DNA of 64,000 bases from Pseudoalteromonas sp. XMcav2-N (GCF_024124545.1 NZ_JAMXSF010000002.1:310001-374000), one strand, 5' to 3'. Shown: positions 27,816-37,418, numbered from the stretch's first letter. Program-made: numbers and translations. Notes: generated from the letters alone by a model not told the origin.

Positions 27816-28082
27816 TTAAATGTGCACCAGAAAACGCATATAGATGTAGTAAAACCCGGGTGAGCACACCGCCAGACCAAGCAGATATATCTTAAAAAAA
27901 CCATCCCGCTGAGCACTTATCTGGGACACTACCAACACTGAGTTCTCATCAGGCTCTGGCACATTCTTGGGCCGATAAAACCGATAAAGTTTCATCAAAC
28001 ACAGGCCAATAAAAAATGGCCCTAAAATAAGAGAGAAAAAAAAGCCCACTGCGTACCAAGTTTCAGGCGCAACTCTATCCAT
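27816..28082 (-). CDS. Small two-helix membrane protein
   Basis: An 88-residue protein if started at ATG 28082, which has AGAGG about seven bases upstream; an in-frame ATG at 28118 is possible. Helices at VGFFFSLILGPFFIGLCL and FKIYLLGLAVCSPGFYYIYM flank a polar loop. I do not recognise it. It is divergent from the metallo-hydrolase lipoprotein gene. Confidence 0.55.
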   Translation of the reverse strand: MDRVAPETWYAVGFFFSLILGPFFIGLCLMKLYRFYRPKNVPEPDENSVLVVSQISAQRDGFFKIYLLGLAVCSPGFYYIYMRFLVHI

Positions 28083-28212
28083 TATATACCTCTGATAACA
28101 ACACCCAGCCAAATACATACCTGTTTACATCTGAATGTTTGATATTATGCCTGTCACTTGTACTATGCAACCAAAGCCTAACACATTAGAAGAACTAAAA
28201 AAGACCCATTAT

Positions 28213-29298
28213 ATGAGCAAAGCCTACTTCCTCTTTCCTTTAACTCTTTTTCTTGGTGCATGTACTGCCAATAAAGTTGCGGTTGAACAGTCAGATCAAA
28301 CTGTTGTTAAGTATAAGACTTCCGAGGGGTATACTGACCGGTTTGCCAACCTATACAAACAACCAGAAACATACCCCTATACCTGTGAAGAGGCGTGTTA
28401 TCCGGATACACCGCTTATTCAATGTCAGGACGACATGGAGCAATGTCAGTACATAGGCGATCGCCCAGACATAGTACCTGAACTCGGTTTTAACGTGAAA
28501 TGGCTGGGTCATGCGAGCTTTTTACTGACTATGCCCGATGGCCAGCAGGTATTGGTAGATCCGGTAAGCGAACAATTTGACTGGCCGATAGACGTTGGAT
28601 TCAAGCTGACCGGAGGCTTTTATCGAACTGAACCAGACTGGCCTTCTGAACCTGAGCTGGACCAGCTGAGCACCGTTGTTTATTCCCACATACATTATGA
28701 TCACTTCAATAAATCAGACATAGACACTCTGGGGACTGGACCAACTTATTATACACCGCTGGGGTTTGCGGACTATTTTTCAGATCGCGGTTACAAAATT
28801 AAGGAAATGGCCTGGTATGCAAGTGCGCAAAACCAAGGGCTTACTGTGCATTTCGTACCGGCACACCACTTTAGTAGCAGGATCATTGTGCCCTATATCA
28901 CAGAAGACAACGACGCCACACTTTGGGGAGGCTGGCTCTTTGAATTTGAAGGAAAAACGTTGTTTTACGCAGGTGATACCGGTTACTCACCCCACTTCCG
29001 TGACATACAGCAACGTTACGGCGACATTGATGTTTGCCTGTTACCAATCGCCTCTTATCACCATGACGAATATGCTAAGTGGTATAGAAATGTACATTTA
29101 ACGCCCGAAGATATGCTTGCAGCAGCTAACGACCTTAACTGCAAGCAGGTGGTACCTTGGGGGTACGGTAACATGAGCTGGAAGATGGGCGATCTGACGT
29201 CACACTCAGCTTTGTTCAGGCTGTTGCATGTAAAACAAGCAATTGCACCGCAACAACCTCTCTATATTCTCAACGAGGGAGAGAGCGTTCGCTTTTAG
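28213..29298 (+). CDS. Metallo-beta-lactamase-fold lipoprotein (NAPE-PLD/UlaG-like)
   Basis: Starting at ATG 28213 gives a lipoprotein signal (MSKAYFLFPLTLFLGAC), so I prefer it over the in-frame ATG at 28135. The 361-residue protein has the metal site HIHYDH at about 159-164, LFYAGDTGYSP with the metal-bridging Asp, and a late conserved WGYGNMSW segment. The GHASFLLTMPDGQQVLVDPV opening is typical of the NAPE-phospholipase D/UlaG branch. It is probably a hydrolase in the outer membrane or periplasm. Substrate unknown. Confidence 0.85.
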   Translation: MSKAYFLFPLTLFLGACTANKVAVEQSDQTVVKYKTSEGYTDRFANLYKQPETYPYTCEEACYPDTPLIQCQDDMEQCQYIGDRPDIVPELGFNVKWLGHASFLLTMPDGQQVLVDPVSEQFDWPIDVGFKLTGGFYRTEPDWPSEPELDQLSTVVYSHIHYDHFNKSDIDTLGTGPTYYTPLGFADYFSDRGYKIKEMAWYASAQNQGLTVHFVPAHHFSSRIIVPYITEDNDATLWGGWLFEFEGKTLFYAGDTGYSPHFRDIQQRYGDIDVCLLPIASYHHDEYAKWYRNVHLTPEDMLAAANDLNCKQVVPWGYGNMSWKMGDLTSHSALFRLLHVKQAIAPQQPLYILNEGESVRF

Positions 29299-29310
29299 AT
29301 GAGCCATTGC

Positions 29311-29817
29311 TTAGTCAACATCCAGCTCAGGCCAGGTAACGATGTGGTCCTCAAACGCCTCTTCGAGATCCACGTCGTTCTCACTAATGGCCTTGCCTAG
29401 GATACTGATCCCTGCATCATGCATGGCCTGTTTAGAACCGTCATGGTGCAGCGGATGCCAACTGGCAAGACCTCGACCTTCATGAAGTCTGCGATAACTA
29501 CATGACTGAGGCATAAAGAAAATATCTTTCAGGTTGTCCTTGGTTAATTGGACACATGAGGGAACCAATGTCTGCCTTTCAGTGTAACGGGTACATGCAC
29601 AAGTCTGCTCATCACTGTATTGACACACGACATCGGTATATAGCAACTCTTCCCCTTCACGAAGTACATCTGTGCTGCTAAATTGTTCTTCCTCTTCTTC
29701 GTCAGAGTCTATAAAAGAATGCAAACAGCATTTTGCGCAGCCATCACAAATGGCTTCCCACTCCTGCTGGTTCATTTCTTCCAATGATTTTTCTATCCAA
29801 AAAGGAGTTGTACTCAT
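29311..29817 (-). CDS. ycgN: YcgN family cysteine cluster protein
   Basis: A 168-residue member of the UPF0260/YcgN family. I take ATG 29817 (MSTTPFWIEKSLEEMNQQEW), which matches the family start; a longer frame to 29880 looks spurious. Conserved cysteines: CDGCAKCC near the start and CACTRY in the middle, with QSCSYRRL, suggesting metal or Fe-S binding. It has an unusual acidic insert (SDEEEEEQFSS) after the first cluster. Function in the cell is not established. Confidence 0.92.
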   Translation of the reverse strand: MSTTPFWIEKSLEEMNQQEWEAICDGCAKCCLHSFIDSDEEEEEQFSSTDVLREGEELLYTDVVCQYSDEQTCACTRYTERQTLVPSCVQLTKDNLKDIFFMPQSCSYRRLHEGRGLASWHPLHHDGSKQAMHDAGISILGKAISENDVDLEEAFEDHIVTWPELDVD

Positions 29818-29867
29818 AACTTCGCACTTGCCACAAACTAACGGGGCGCAGATTGTACTAAAAGAAC

Positions 29868-29890
29868 AAGACCAGCGCAAAGCTGGCCTT
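29868..29890 (-). terminator. Possible terminator of the DUF885 gene
   Basis: Arms ccagc (29872-29876) and gctgg (29882-29886), extended by aag/ctt; on the minus strand followed by a T-rich stretch. It lies 14 bases past the DUF885 stop. Confidence 0.5.
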
Positions 29891-29903
29891 AAACACTATG
29901 GTG

Positions 29904-31706
29904 TTACAGCTGAGATTTCACCCAGCGCTCGATTTTATCCTGTAATACAGGCATGGGGACGGCGCCGTCAATTAATACCTGGTTGTGGAAGGCGCGAATA
30001 TCAAACCGCTTACCCAGCGCCTGCTCAGCATATTCGCGCAGCTGGCGAATTTTAAACTGGCCGACTTTATATGATACGGCCTGACCCGGCCATGCAATAT
30101 AACGCTCGACTTCCGCTTCTACATCACTTTTCGCCATAGAGGAGTTATTCAACATAAACTCTATGGCCTGCTCACGGCTCCAGCCTTTGGCATGTAGCCC
30201 GGTATCAACAACCAGACGCATCGCTCTTAATTGTTCATCCGCCAGACGGCCATACCATTGATAAGGGTCGGTGAACAAACCCAGTTCTTTACCCAGACTC
30301 TCGGCATACAGCGCCCAGCCTTCGACAAATACCGTTGAGCCGCCAAACTTTCTGAACTTCGGCAGATCTTCTATTTCCTGTTGCAATGCCAGTTGAAAAT
30401 GGTGACCGGGCGCAGCTTCATGTATTGACAAGGTTTCGACAATAAACCTGGGCTGTGCCTTCAGGTTATGACTGTTAATATAGAACACACCCGGGCGCGA
30501 TCCGTCTGGCGCAGGACTTTCGTATGACGCGCCGGCTGCCGATGCAGCTCTGAATGCTTCAACGGGCTTTACAACGTAATCTGCCTTTGGCTGGATATCA
30601 AACAACAGAGGCACGCGCGCATCAATTTTCTTTTTCACTTCTTCATACGCTTTTATCAGTTCAGCTTCTGACGAAAAGTAAAATTCGTCACTGTCACGCA
30701 AGTGTTGAAAGAACTGCTGCAGGTCACCATCAAACCCGACCGTCTCTTTGACCCTCCCCATCTCATCGCGAATACGCTTTACTTCGCTCAGGCCAAGCGC
30801 ATGGATCTCTTCCGCACTCATATCAAGCGTCGTATTTTCTTTGATGTAATGTTGGTACCAGGCTTGCCCATTTGGCAACGCACTGTACCCCACTGTCTCT
30901 CTGGATGCTGGCAGATACTTAGTTTCAAGAAACTGTACCATGTCGCTATAAGCAGGGATCAGGGTTCGCTCAATGTAATTTTTGTAGGACTGAGCTATCT
31001 GGTGTTTTTCTTGCGCAGAAAAGGATTCCGGTAAATTCTTTACAGGTCCCCAAAAAATGGAGTCCTCTGCCCGTTCAACCACATGTGTTTTAAACTGAGG
31101 GATAACTTTAACCGTGATGGCCTTTGGCAACACCACCTGATGTTCGATGCCTTGAGACATCATCTCCTGAGCTGAACTTAGCCATGCGACAAAGCCATCG
31201 GCACGTTTAAGAAAGTTACCGTAATCTTCTACTGTTTCAAAAGGCTGTGCACTCTCTCCTGAGCCTAATGAAGCAAAAACGTGATGTGACCCATACATTT
31301 GATCGATAGGCAGAAAATGGCCATCAAACTGTTCAGCCGCTTGCTGCTGTGTTAATTCATAATGAAGTATGTCAAAAGACAATTTAGCCTGACCAGAAAG
31401 CCCTTCCCTTTCTATCTTATCTAGCATGCCAAGGTATTTGGCGGTAAATGCCTGCTGTTCTTTCAGGCTTTGAGGTCCCAGTTCTGATTCGAACTTATCG
31501 TTGTACTCAGACATGCCAAAGAAAGTTGCTGACAGCGGGCTCAATGTAACGCTCTCATTAAAGTAGGCCTCTGCAAGCTCGATCATTTGCGTGTTTGCAT
31601 CCACCTTTTCAGCGCTGACCTGATGAAACTGGGCTTGTTGGGAAGTCACTTCGCATCCGCTCAATGTTAAACCGACTACGAGCGCGACCAGTGTTTTTCT
31701 TATCAT
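29904..31706 (-). CDS. DUF885 family lipoprotein, putative metallopeptidase-like
   Basis: A 600-residue exported lipoprotein (ALVVGLTLSGCEV lipobox, Cys at 18). The DUF885 core is present: SIHEAAPGHHFQLALQQEI and FVEGWALYAESLG. Together these look like a zinc-binding HExxxGHH...E arrangement known in carboxypeptidase Taq-like folds, so hydrolase activity is plausible. Family length is normal (about 600). It sits between ycgN and a histidine kinase gene in the same direction. Substrate unknown. Confidence 0.88.
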   Translation of the reverse strand: MIRKTLVALVVGLTLSGCEVTSQQAQFHQVSAEKVDANTQMIELAEAYFNESVTLSPLSATFFGMSEYNDKFESELGPQSLKEQQAFTAKYLGMLDKIEREGLSGQAKLSFDILHYELTQQQAAEQFDGHFLPIDQMYGSHHVFASLGSGESAQPFETVEDYGNFLKRADGFVAWLSSAQEMMSQGIEHQVVLPKAITVKVIPQFKTHVVERAEDSIFWGPVKNLPESFSAQEKHQIAQSYKNYIERTLIPAYSDMVQFLETKYLPASRETVGYSALPNGQAWYQHYIKENTTLDMSAEEIHALGLSEVKRIRDEMGRVKETVGFDGDLQQFFQHLRDSDEFYFSSEAELIKAYEEVKKKIDARVPLLFDIQPKADYVVKPVEAFRAASAAGASYESPAPDGSRPGVFYINSHNLKAQPRFIVETLSIHEAAPGHHFQLALQQEIEDLPKFRKFGGSTVFVEGWALYAESLGKELGLFTDPYQWYGRLADEQLRAMRLVVDTGLHAKGWSREQAIEFMLNNSSMAKSDVEAEVERYIAWPGQAVSYKVGQFKIRQLREYAEQALGKRFDIRAFHNQVLIDGAVPMPVLQDKIERWVKSQL

Positions 31707-31774
31707 GTCTGTAACCTTACTCTTTAATAACTCGCGCGCAGTCTGACAGACATCAAACAGATTACAACTGTTTT

Positions 31775-33772
31775 CTATGCCAGCGCCAGATCAACTTCAG
31801 ATGTAGGCAGGATAATTTCGATGCACAGTCCACCCAACAGACTATTGTGTGAATCAATTTTTCCACCATGGCATTCTATTATTTTCTTGCACACGGCCAG
31901 TCCCATCCCTTTACCGCCACTGAGTGAACTGCGCGATGCTTCCTCTCTGAACAAAGGTTGGAACAGTTGCCGATGGGCATCATATGACAGCGGCATGCCC
32001 GAATCTTCAATACGCAAAACCAGGTTTCGCTCATTTACCAGTGCACTCATTTTGATATCTACGCCGTCGCCGCCATATTTGAGCGCATTTTTAACCACTT
32101 CTAAGATCGCGTTGCCAATAGAACGTCTGTCAAACTGCATGGTAAAATGAGGGTCCAGTCGGTTGATGATTTCGAGTCTGGCCTTCTTAGGATCGACATA
32201 GGTCATGCAGGTCTGAAATGTTTCATTCATAAAATGTGCAACTTTAACCTCTTCTTTTTTCAAAATATTGGCAACCTCTTTATCGCCGGTTACCAACATC
32301 AGCTGGTCAATGAATTTGTGTAACTCGTCAATCTTGGCCATCAGCTTGGCGTAAGAATCTTCTACGTTTTCAACAATGTTATACTGCAATGATTCAACCT
32401 GAATCTTCATCACGGTAAGTGGTGTACGTAATTCGTGCGACAGGTCAGTAAATAGCTGCTCTTCTTTCGCTTTCAGCTGATTAACCTGCTCGTTTACCAC
32501 CTGGCGCTCGCTGTCCACAGTGCGATTGAGTGCATTCACCTGCTGCTCGAGGTGCCTGACCAGCTGGCCCTGAAGTGACTTATGTTGCAATGCCAGTGCA
32601 ACGGTAAACAACAACACTTCAATAAGGTAACCCACCTTGATAAATGAAGTGATGTCAAAAACATCAATAAGATTGCCATAGCTAGCACCAACTATGGTTA
32701 ACAGGTTTAGAAACACCAGGTGGTTAATCAGACTGTAGGTAAATGTTCTCATGCCCGGTCCTCTCTGTCTGAAACTCCATATACAAGTATAGACGAACAG
32801 CGGGATAACGAACGTACTGGCCAGTAAGTTGTAATAAACGCTTTCCAGATATAAGGCGGTAGGGACCAAACCAATGTAAAGCCAGGTTGCTGCAATATAG
32901 ACAGAGTTAAGTGTCGGGTGATAATGCTTAAGCTGCAAAAAGCCACGAACGAATAGCAAATGAAATATCGGCACTGTCGCCATCAGAGCGATTGAAAACT
33001 GACCACTGAAGAAGCCATGATCAGGCCAGAAATACTGGAAAGAAAAACCGGCCATGTCGATTACGATAAGTAAGAAAAGTAAGGTCCATAAAGCGTAGAA
33101 GACATTAGTTGTATTGCGGTTAAAAGCCAGGTTCACGATGACAATGAGCAAAATGGCTGCAACCACCCCAGCCAGGCTGGCGTTAGTTAAAATGCTAAGT
33201 TGCGACGTCGATAAGTAATGTGCGTGGGAATGCAGACGTAAGTTGGCTGGCGCATTTGCAAAAGTCTGGTACTCAATCAGTAATTCACTTTTTCCAGATT
33301 TAATGTCAAGGGGCAGGTACATTTGAGGGTCCTGAATAGGGCGCTGGCTAAAGCTCGCATGCGCATCCTGCCAGTGCACCTGCCGAAGAGTACCTTCGTC
33401 CAGTTGATATACTGCGAGTTTAGGTAGTCTTGCAAAGCCAAATGATAGCACCCAGTCAGTGTTTCGACTTCTGTTATCGAACGTCAATCTTACCCATTTT
33501 GAATAAAGTGCGTGCTGGGGTCGCTTCTCTATCCTGTCTAAAGGTACAAACTGCTCAGAATGTTTGTGCACATCCTCAGCCGTATCAATTTGATTATCAT
33601 AGTCAAAGAAAAAAACGGCGTCGTTCAGCGAGCGCTGCGTTGTGCTGTCTCCTAACAGAATACTTTGCTGTTGATTTGCGCTGACAACTTTACCAGCGAA
33701 CAAAAAATACCCCATTAAAAGCAATAAGATAAAACGCATGAACAAGACTCGGTAACCATTTGTAACTATCAT
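31775..33772 (-). CDS. 7TMR-DISM type sensor histidine kinase, without a partner regulator
   Basis: Membrane histidine kinase, 665 residues (start 33772, or ATG 33739 giving MRFILLLLMGYFLFAGK). Domains: signal peptide, periplasmic 7TMR-DISM extracellular domain (YSKWVRLTFDNRS), about seven helices from residue 190 to 400, a coiled coil, HisKA with His446 in LSHELRTPLTVM, and HATPase_c with VVKNALKYGG and GKGMGLAVCKKI. All catalytic parts look intact. No response regulator gene adjoins, so its target is elsewhere. The extracellular domain class suggests a carbohydrate-like or other small ligand. Confidence 0.92.
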   Translation of the reverse strand: MIVTNGYRVLFMRFILLLLMGYFLFAGKVVSANQQQSILLGDSTTQRSLNDAVFFFDYDNQIDTAEDVHKHSEQFVPLDRIEKRPQHALYSKWVRLTFDNRSRNTDWVLSFGFARLPKLAVYQLDEGTLRQVHWQDAHASFSQRPIQDPQMYLPLDIKSGKSELLIEYQTFANAPANLRLHSHAHYLSTSQLSILTNASLAGVVAAILLIVIVNLAFNRNTTNVFYALWTLLFLLIVIDMAGFSFQYFWPDHGFFSGQFSIALMATVPIFHLLFVRGFLQLKHYHPTLNSVYIAATWLYIGLVPTALYLESVYYNLLASTFVIPLFVYTCIWSFRQRGPGMRTFTYSLINHLVFLNLLTIVGASYGNLIDVFDITSFIKVGYLIEVLLFTVALALQHKSLQGQLVRHLEQQVNALNRTVDSERQVVNEQVNQLKAKEEQLFTDLSHELRTPLTVMKIQVESLQYNIVENVEDSYAKLMAKIDELHKFIDQLMLVTGDKEVANILKKEEVKVAHFMNETFQTCMTYVDPKKARLEIINRLDPHFTMQFDRRSIGNAILEVVKNALKYGGDGVDIKMSALVNERNLVLRIEDSGMPLSYDAHRQLFQPLFREEASRSSLSGGKGMGLAVCKKIIECHGGKIDSHNSLLGGLCIEIILPTSEVDLALA

Positions 33773-33984
33773 AGGTCTAAATCGTGTAGGAAATGTGGAT
33801 TACGGACGAAATAACTTTCTCTCGCCTCTTGAATGTAAACCAATGTAACACTGTTGCGAATTTCAAAATAGTACTATTTATTAGAAACTTAAAAAAACTT
33901 CCACAATTCCTTCATAGCCAAAATGCCAAACTTGCGCCTTAAACTTTGAGTACCTGGTTAAATGACAATCGCTTTGAAATATTT

Positions 33985-34002
33985 CTGTCATATAACTTTG
34001 TT
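33985..34002 (+). promoter_or_regulatory. Pho-box-like site upstream of the Na/phosphate cotransporter
   Basis: ctgtcatataactttgtt: first half 7/7, spacer 4/4, second half 4/7 against the Pho-box consensus. It is in the same direction as the transporter, 71 bases before its ATG. Phosphate transport makes PhoB control plausible. The rest of the 33773-34072 gap shows nothing else recognisable. Confidence 0.4.
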
Positions 34003-34072
34003 TTAATCCGCCCTGAAATAAAAACGTCATCAAAATGCCACATAACATGGCAAGACATAACTGAGTAAAATC

Positions 34073-35212
34073 ATGAGTGAACAAAATCAAACCTCTCTTT
34101 TTGCAAAGATCTTAAACTGGACCGCAATTGCTTTACTGGTCTACCTCGTATTAGTTGCTGTTGGTACAGTCAGCGGCGGCTTTAAGCTGGCTTCAGGCGG
34201 CACGGAAGGCGCAAAAGAAATTTTCGCATTTGCAACTAACCCGTTCGTCGCATTAATGCTAGGTGCATTTGCAACCGCTCTCGTTCAATCTTCATCTACA
34301 GTTACATCAGTTATTGTCGGCCTTGTGGCCGGTGGCCTGCCGCTGGGTATTGCCATTCCAATGATTATGGGTGCAAACATTGGTACTACCATTACCAATA
34401 CCTTAGTATCGATTGGTCATATCCGTGATAAAGAAGAATTCCAGCGCGCTTTTGCTGCTTCGACGGTTCACGACTTCTTTAACCTGCTTGCTGTGGCCAT
34501 TTTCCTGCCGTTAGAAATTATGTTTGGCTTGCTGGAAAAATTCTCAGCTGCACTGTCTCACCTGTTCGTAGGCGATGCTGACCTGTCTCTTAAAAGCTAC
34601 AACTTCATCAAACCGCTTGTAAAACCAGCTGTAGGGGTAGTAAAAGATGCAGTCAGTTTCCTGGATGGTAAAGCCGTTGGTGTTGCTATGGTTATCATTG
34701 GTATTGCCATGATCCTGTTCGCAGTTACAACCCTTGGTAAATTACTGAAGAAAGCATTGGTTGGCCGCGCTAAAGAACTACTACACAGCGCAATTGGTCG
34801 TGGTCCTGTTGCTGGTATCAGTTCAGGTGCAGTGGTGACTGTCATGGTTCAATCTTCTTCAACCACAACCAGTTTGATGATCCCTCTTGCAGGTAGCGGT
34901 GTATTCAACACTCGTCAGATTTATCCTTTCACACTGGGCGCTAACATTGGTACTACTATCACTGCACTGCTTGCAGCCACCTCAATCACAGGCCCTAACG
35001 CTGAAGTCGCACTGACGATTGCACTGGTACACGTAATGTTTAACGTATTCGCTGTTGGTCTGATATACGGTCTGCCACTTCTGCGTGAAATCCCTCTGCA
35101 ACTTGCTGAAAAGCTTGCTCAAATTGGTACCCGTAATAAATCAGCGGCATTTGGTTACGTGCTGGGCTCTTTCTTCGTCCTGCCAGGACTGTTGATGCTA
35201 GCCATCAAGTAG
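34073..35212 (+). CDS. nptA: Na+/phosphate cotransporter (NptA/PNaS family)
   Basis: A 379-residue inner membrane sodium-dependent phosphate transporter. It has the internal inverted duplication typical of the family: LVQSSSTVTSVIVGLVAGGL with GANIGTTITN in the first half, and MVQSSSTTTSLMIPLAGSGV with GANIGTTITA in the second. The paired QSSST motifs bind Na and phosphate. Several hydrophobic helices flank each. It is monocistronic with a strong terminator, and a Pho-box-like site lies upstream. Confidence 0.95.
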   Translation: MSEQNQTSLFAKILNWTAIALLVYLVLVAVGTVSGGFKLASGGTEGAKEIFAFATNPFVALMLGAFATALVQSSSTVTSVIVGLVAGGLPLGIAIPMIMGANIGTTITNTLVSIGHIRDKEEFQRAFAASTVHDFFNLLAVAIFLPLEIMFGLLEKFSAALSHLFVGDADLSLKSYNFIKPLVKPAVGVVKDAVSFLDGKAVGVAMVIIGIAMILFAVTTLGKLLKKALVGRAKELLHSAIGRGPVAGISSGAVVTVMVQSSSTTTSLMIPLAGSGVFNTRQIYPFTLGANIGTTITALLAATSITGPNAEVALTIALVHVMFNVFAVGLIYGLPLLREIPLQLAEKLAQIGTRNKSAAFGYVLGSFFVLPGLLMLAIK

Positions 35213-35250
35213 TGAGATTAATCTGACGTACCACCTGTCAGAATATGGTA

Positions 35251-35278
35251 AAAAAGGGCTCAGCTAAGAGCCCTTTTT
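35251..35278 (+). terminator. Terminator of the Na/phosphate cotransporter gene
   Basis: Arms aaaaagggctc (35251-35261) and gagccctttttt-type (35268-35278) around a short loop, with a T run on the plus strand. It lies about 40 bases past the stop. Confidence 0.85.
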
Positions 35279-35336
35279 AATAATTTTGACATATTGAACC
35301 GGCATAATTCGCCTAGTTTAATTTTTCGGCAAAATC

Positions 35337-35861
35337 ATGAATACACGTAAGCGGTCTTTGACTTTTGATATAAAGGACCAGGCACAGCAATTGTTTTTTC
35401 TTGAGCATGGCTCACCGTTTGATCAGCTCGAGTTTTACATAGAACAAGACGAACTGATTGTCTCTTGCCAGCTCCCAAAGGACGCTGTAGCTGGAAATCA
35501 GATCCGAGCAACAGCTAACCATCAGGACAATCGCAGCGTCGACTTTGTAGCTCAGCTGCAGTTGCACGAGCATGACATAATCAAAGGGTCGATAGAGTTA
35601 CGCCTCAGCGGTGCTGGTAAATGCGGTTCATACAACTTACAGTTGAGTTTACTGGGCCACAAAGAGCGGGTTAAAAATAGTATGGATTACATGGCGTATT
35701 TGTCTCGTGAGATTAGCAATAGTGACATGGACCGCAAGTCAAGCGCGGCACCATCAGGTTCGCCATCAGGTGTTTTACACATGGTTGCGAAATACATTCG
35801 CACAGAATTCAGCACCCTGTTTGGCTCATCCCGGCAGGCTTATCTTACCGAAAGAAAATAG
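35337..35861 (+). CDS. Hypothetical cytosolic protein
   Basis: A 174-residue protein with no signal peptide or membrane helix. It begins MNTRKRSLTFDIKDQAQQLF, has beta-rich segments (QLEFYIEQDELIVSCQLP, IELRLSGAGKCGSYNLQL) and a Ser-rich linker (SSAAPSGSPSG) before a basic amphipathic tail. I do not recognise it. Its last 36 bases overlap the end of anmK on the other strand. Confidence 0.6.
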   Translation: MNTRKRSLTFDIKDQAQQLFFLEHGSPFDQLEFYIEQDELIVSCQLPKDAVAGNQIRATANHQDNRSVDFVAQLQLHEHDIIKGSIELRLSGAGKCGSYNLQLSLLGHKERVKNSMDYMAYLSREISNSDMDRKSSAAPSGSPSGVLHMVAKYIRTEFSTLFGSSRQAYLTERK

Positions 35862-36992
35862 TCCATCCCCAGCTACGCATTCATTTGCCAGGACCGCAAA
35901 TAATGCCGCTTCTTTAGAGTCTACTCCAACCCCGTCACATGAGAGTTTTGATATATCAAACTCCTCAGAAAGCCGTGACTTTAACTTGGTTATCAGTAGC
36001 GTGTTATGGGCGCCACCGCCACTTAACAATAACTCAGTAGGGCCACTTAACCCTAGACGGTTAATCTGCTCGAGAACACACCAGGCCGTTAACTCATTCA
36101 GCGTTGCCAATACATCGTAATGAGACAAAACTGAACCAAGACACATTAACTTGTCTTCCAGCATCGCCAAACTGAACACTTCTGGCCCAGTTGTTTTCGG
36201 TGTAGCGTAGTGAAAAAATGGAACAGACTTGAGTGAGTCTAAGAGATCGTTCGATACTTTTCCGCGTGCTGCCAGTGTCCCGGCTTCGTCATAAGGTACA
36301 TTAAAATACCGCTGGCAGTATGCATCCATCAGGGTGTTGCCGGGGCCAATGTCAGTGCATTGAACATCATCTACTTTTCCGCCTGCCGGAAGCACAGTAA
36401 AATTTGCTATACCGCCTAAATTAAGCAAAATACGGTGTAAGTTTGATTTTTGATATAACAAATAGTCACCATATTGTGCAAGAGGAGCGCCCTCCCCCCC
36501 CTTAGCAATGTGCTTCTGCCTGAAATCGGAGATTGTTATGATCTGGGTCCGCACTGCGACGTGATCGCCGTCCCCAAGTTGTAAAGTGCCGTTTCCAAAC
36601 CCAGTATGTGAATGCTGATGCTGCGGGCAATGGTAAACGGTTTGCCCATGGCTCGCTATCAGGTCTATATCTTGTGGTTTAAGCTGCCAATGCGTCAGCG
36701 TTTGATTGATAATTTTCGCATGGTATAGACCGCTCCAAGGATTCAGTAGCGTTAAATATTCAAAGTCCACATTGTCTTGAGCAAAGACCTTACGCACTTT
36801 TTCTTTGAACTCATTATCGTAAGGCGCGGTTGTGAACTTAAGTAACTTACAACGCGTCTTTGTGCCTGAACCACTCACCTTGCACAAGGCCAGATCGAGT
36901 CCGTCTAACGAGGTGCCACTCATCAAGCCCAGAATAATACGAGAGGGCTTGTTCGCAATGGAACTCAGCTGATTTATTTGCTTAAGACCCAT
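35826..36992 (-). CDS. anmK: Anhydro-N-acetylmuramic acid kinase
   Basis: A 388-residue kinase that phosphorylates and opens 1,6-anhydro-MurNAc to MurNAc-6-phosphate in cell-wall recycling. The ATP-binding GLMSGTSLDGLDLALC motif, the middle ASHGQTVYHCP and LNLGGIANFTVLP segments, and the late LLLSGGGAHNTLL glycine motif are all present. Length is normal. It starts 3 bases after a small secreted-protein gene, forming a two-gene operon. Confidence 0.97.
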   Translation of the reverse strand: MGLKQINQLSSIANKPSRIILGLMSGTSLDGLDLALCKVSGSGTKTRCKLLKFTTAPYDNEFKEKVRKVFAQDNVDFEYLTLLNPWSGLYHAKIINQTLTHWQLKPQDIDLIASHGQTVYHCPQHQHSHTGFGNGTLQLGDGDHVAVRTQIITISDFRQKHIAKGGEGAPLAQYGDYLLYQKSNLHRILLNLGGIANFTVLPAGGKVDDVQCTDIGPGNTLMDAYCQRYFNVPYDEAGTLAARGKVSNDLLDSLKSVPFFHYATPKTTGPEVFSLAMLEDKLMCLGSVLSHYDVLATLNELTAWCVLEQINRLGLSGPTELLLSGGGAHNTLLITKLKSRLSEEFDISKLSCDGVGVDSKEAALFAVLANECVAGDGLFSFGKISLPG

Positions 36993-36995
36993 TGC

Positions 36996-37418
36996 CTAGT
37001 ACCCGGAATTATTAGCTGTTACAACCGCCACAACGGGATAGTCATTCGCGCCGAGCTCTAGTGTGAAGTTACGCTTTTCATAACCTTCCAACATTACCTT
37101 GTGTGGCAAAGCACTGACTTGTTGCGCAGTACCGTCGGCATAAATGACCATGAGTTGCTCAGGCTCCAAAATTCGTCGCCCCGACGACAGGTTTTCAAGG
37201 TTTAATAGCACCGCCCTATAACCATCGTCGTTCGACATTGCCACACTGCGATTAACTTTAAAGTCGCTTTTAGCGGGTCTTATTCTATCGTTACGGTCGA
37301 ATAAAAGAGTATCCAGCGTCATCTGCATGGTGTCAAAACGATATGGCTTTTGTTCTTTTGCTGCGACACATGCAGAAACGACCATCAGGGTAGCTATCGC
37401 CAACCTTACTTTTCGCAT
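36996..37418 (-). CDS. Small secreted protein in operon with anmK
   Basis: A 140-residue protein with a signal peptide (MRKVRLAIATLMVVSACVAA), possibly a lipoprotein-like Cys at 17. The rest is beta-rich (DGYRAVLLNLENLSSGRRIL, NDYPVVAVVTANNS). I do not recognise it. Being 3 bases from anmK, it may act in the same cell-wall context, but this is inference. Confidence 0.65.
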   Translation of the reverse strand: MRKVRLAIATLMVVSACVAAKEQKPYRFDTMQMTLDTLLFDRNDRIRPAKSDFKVNRSVAMSNDDGYRAVLLNLENLSSGRRILEPEQLMVIYADGTAQQVSALPHKVMLEGYEKRNFTLELGANDYPVVAVVTANNSGY

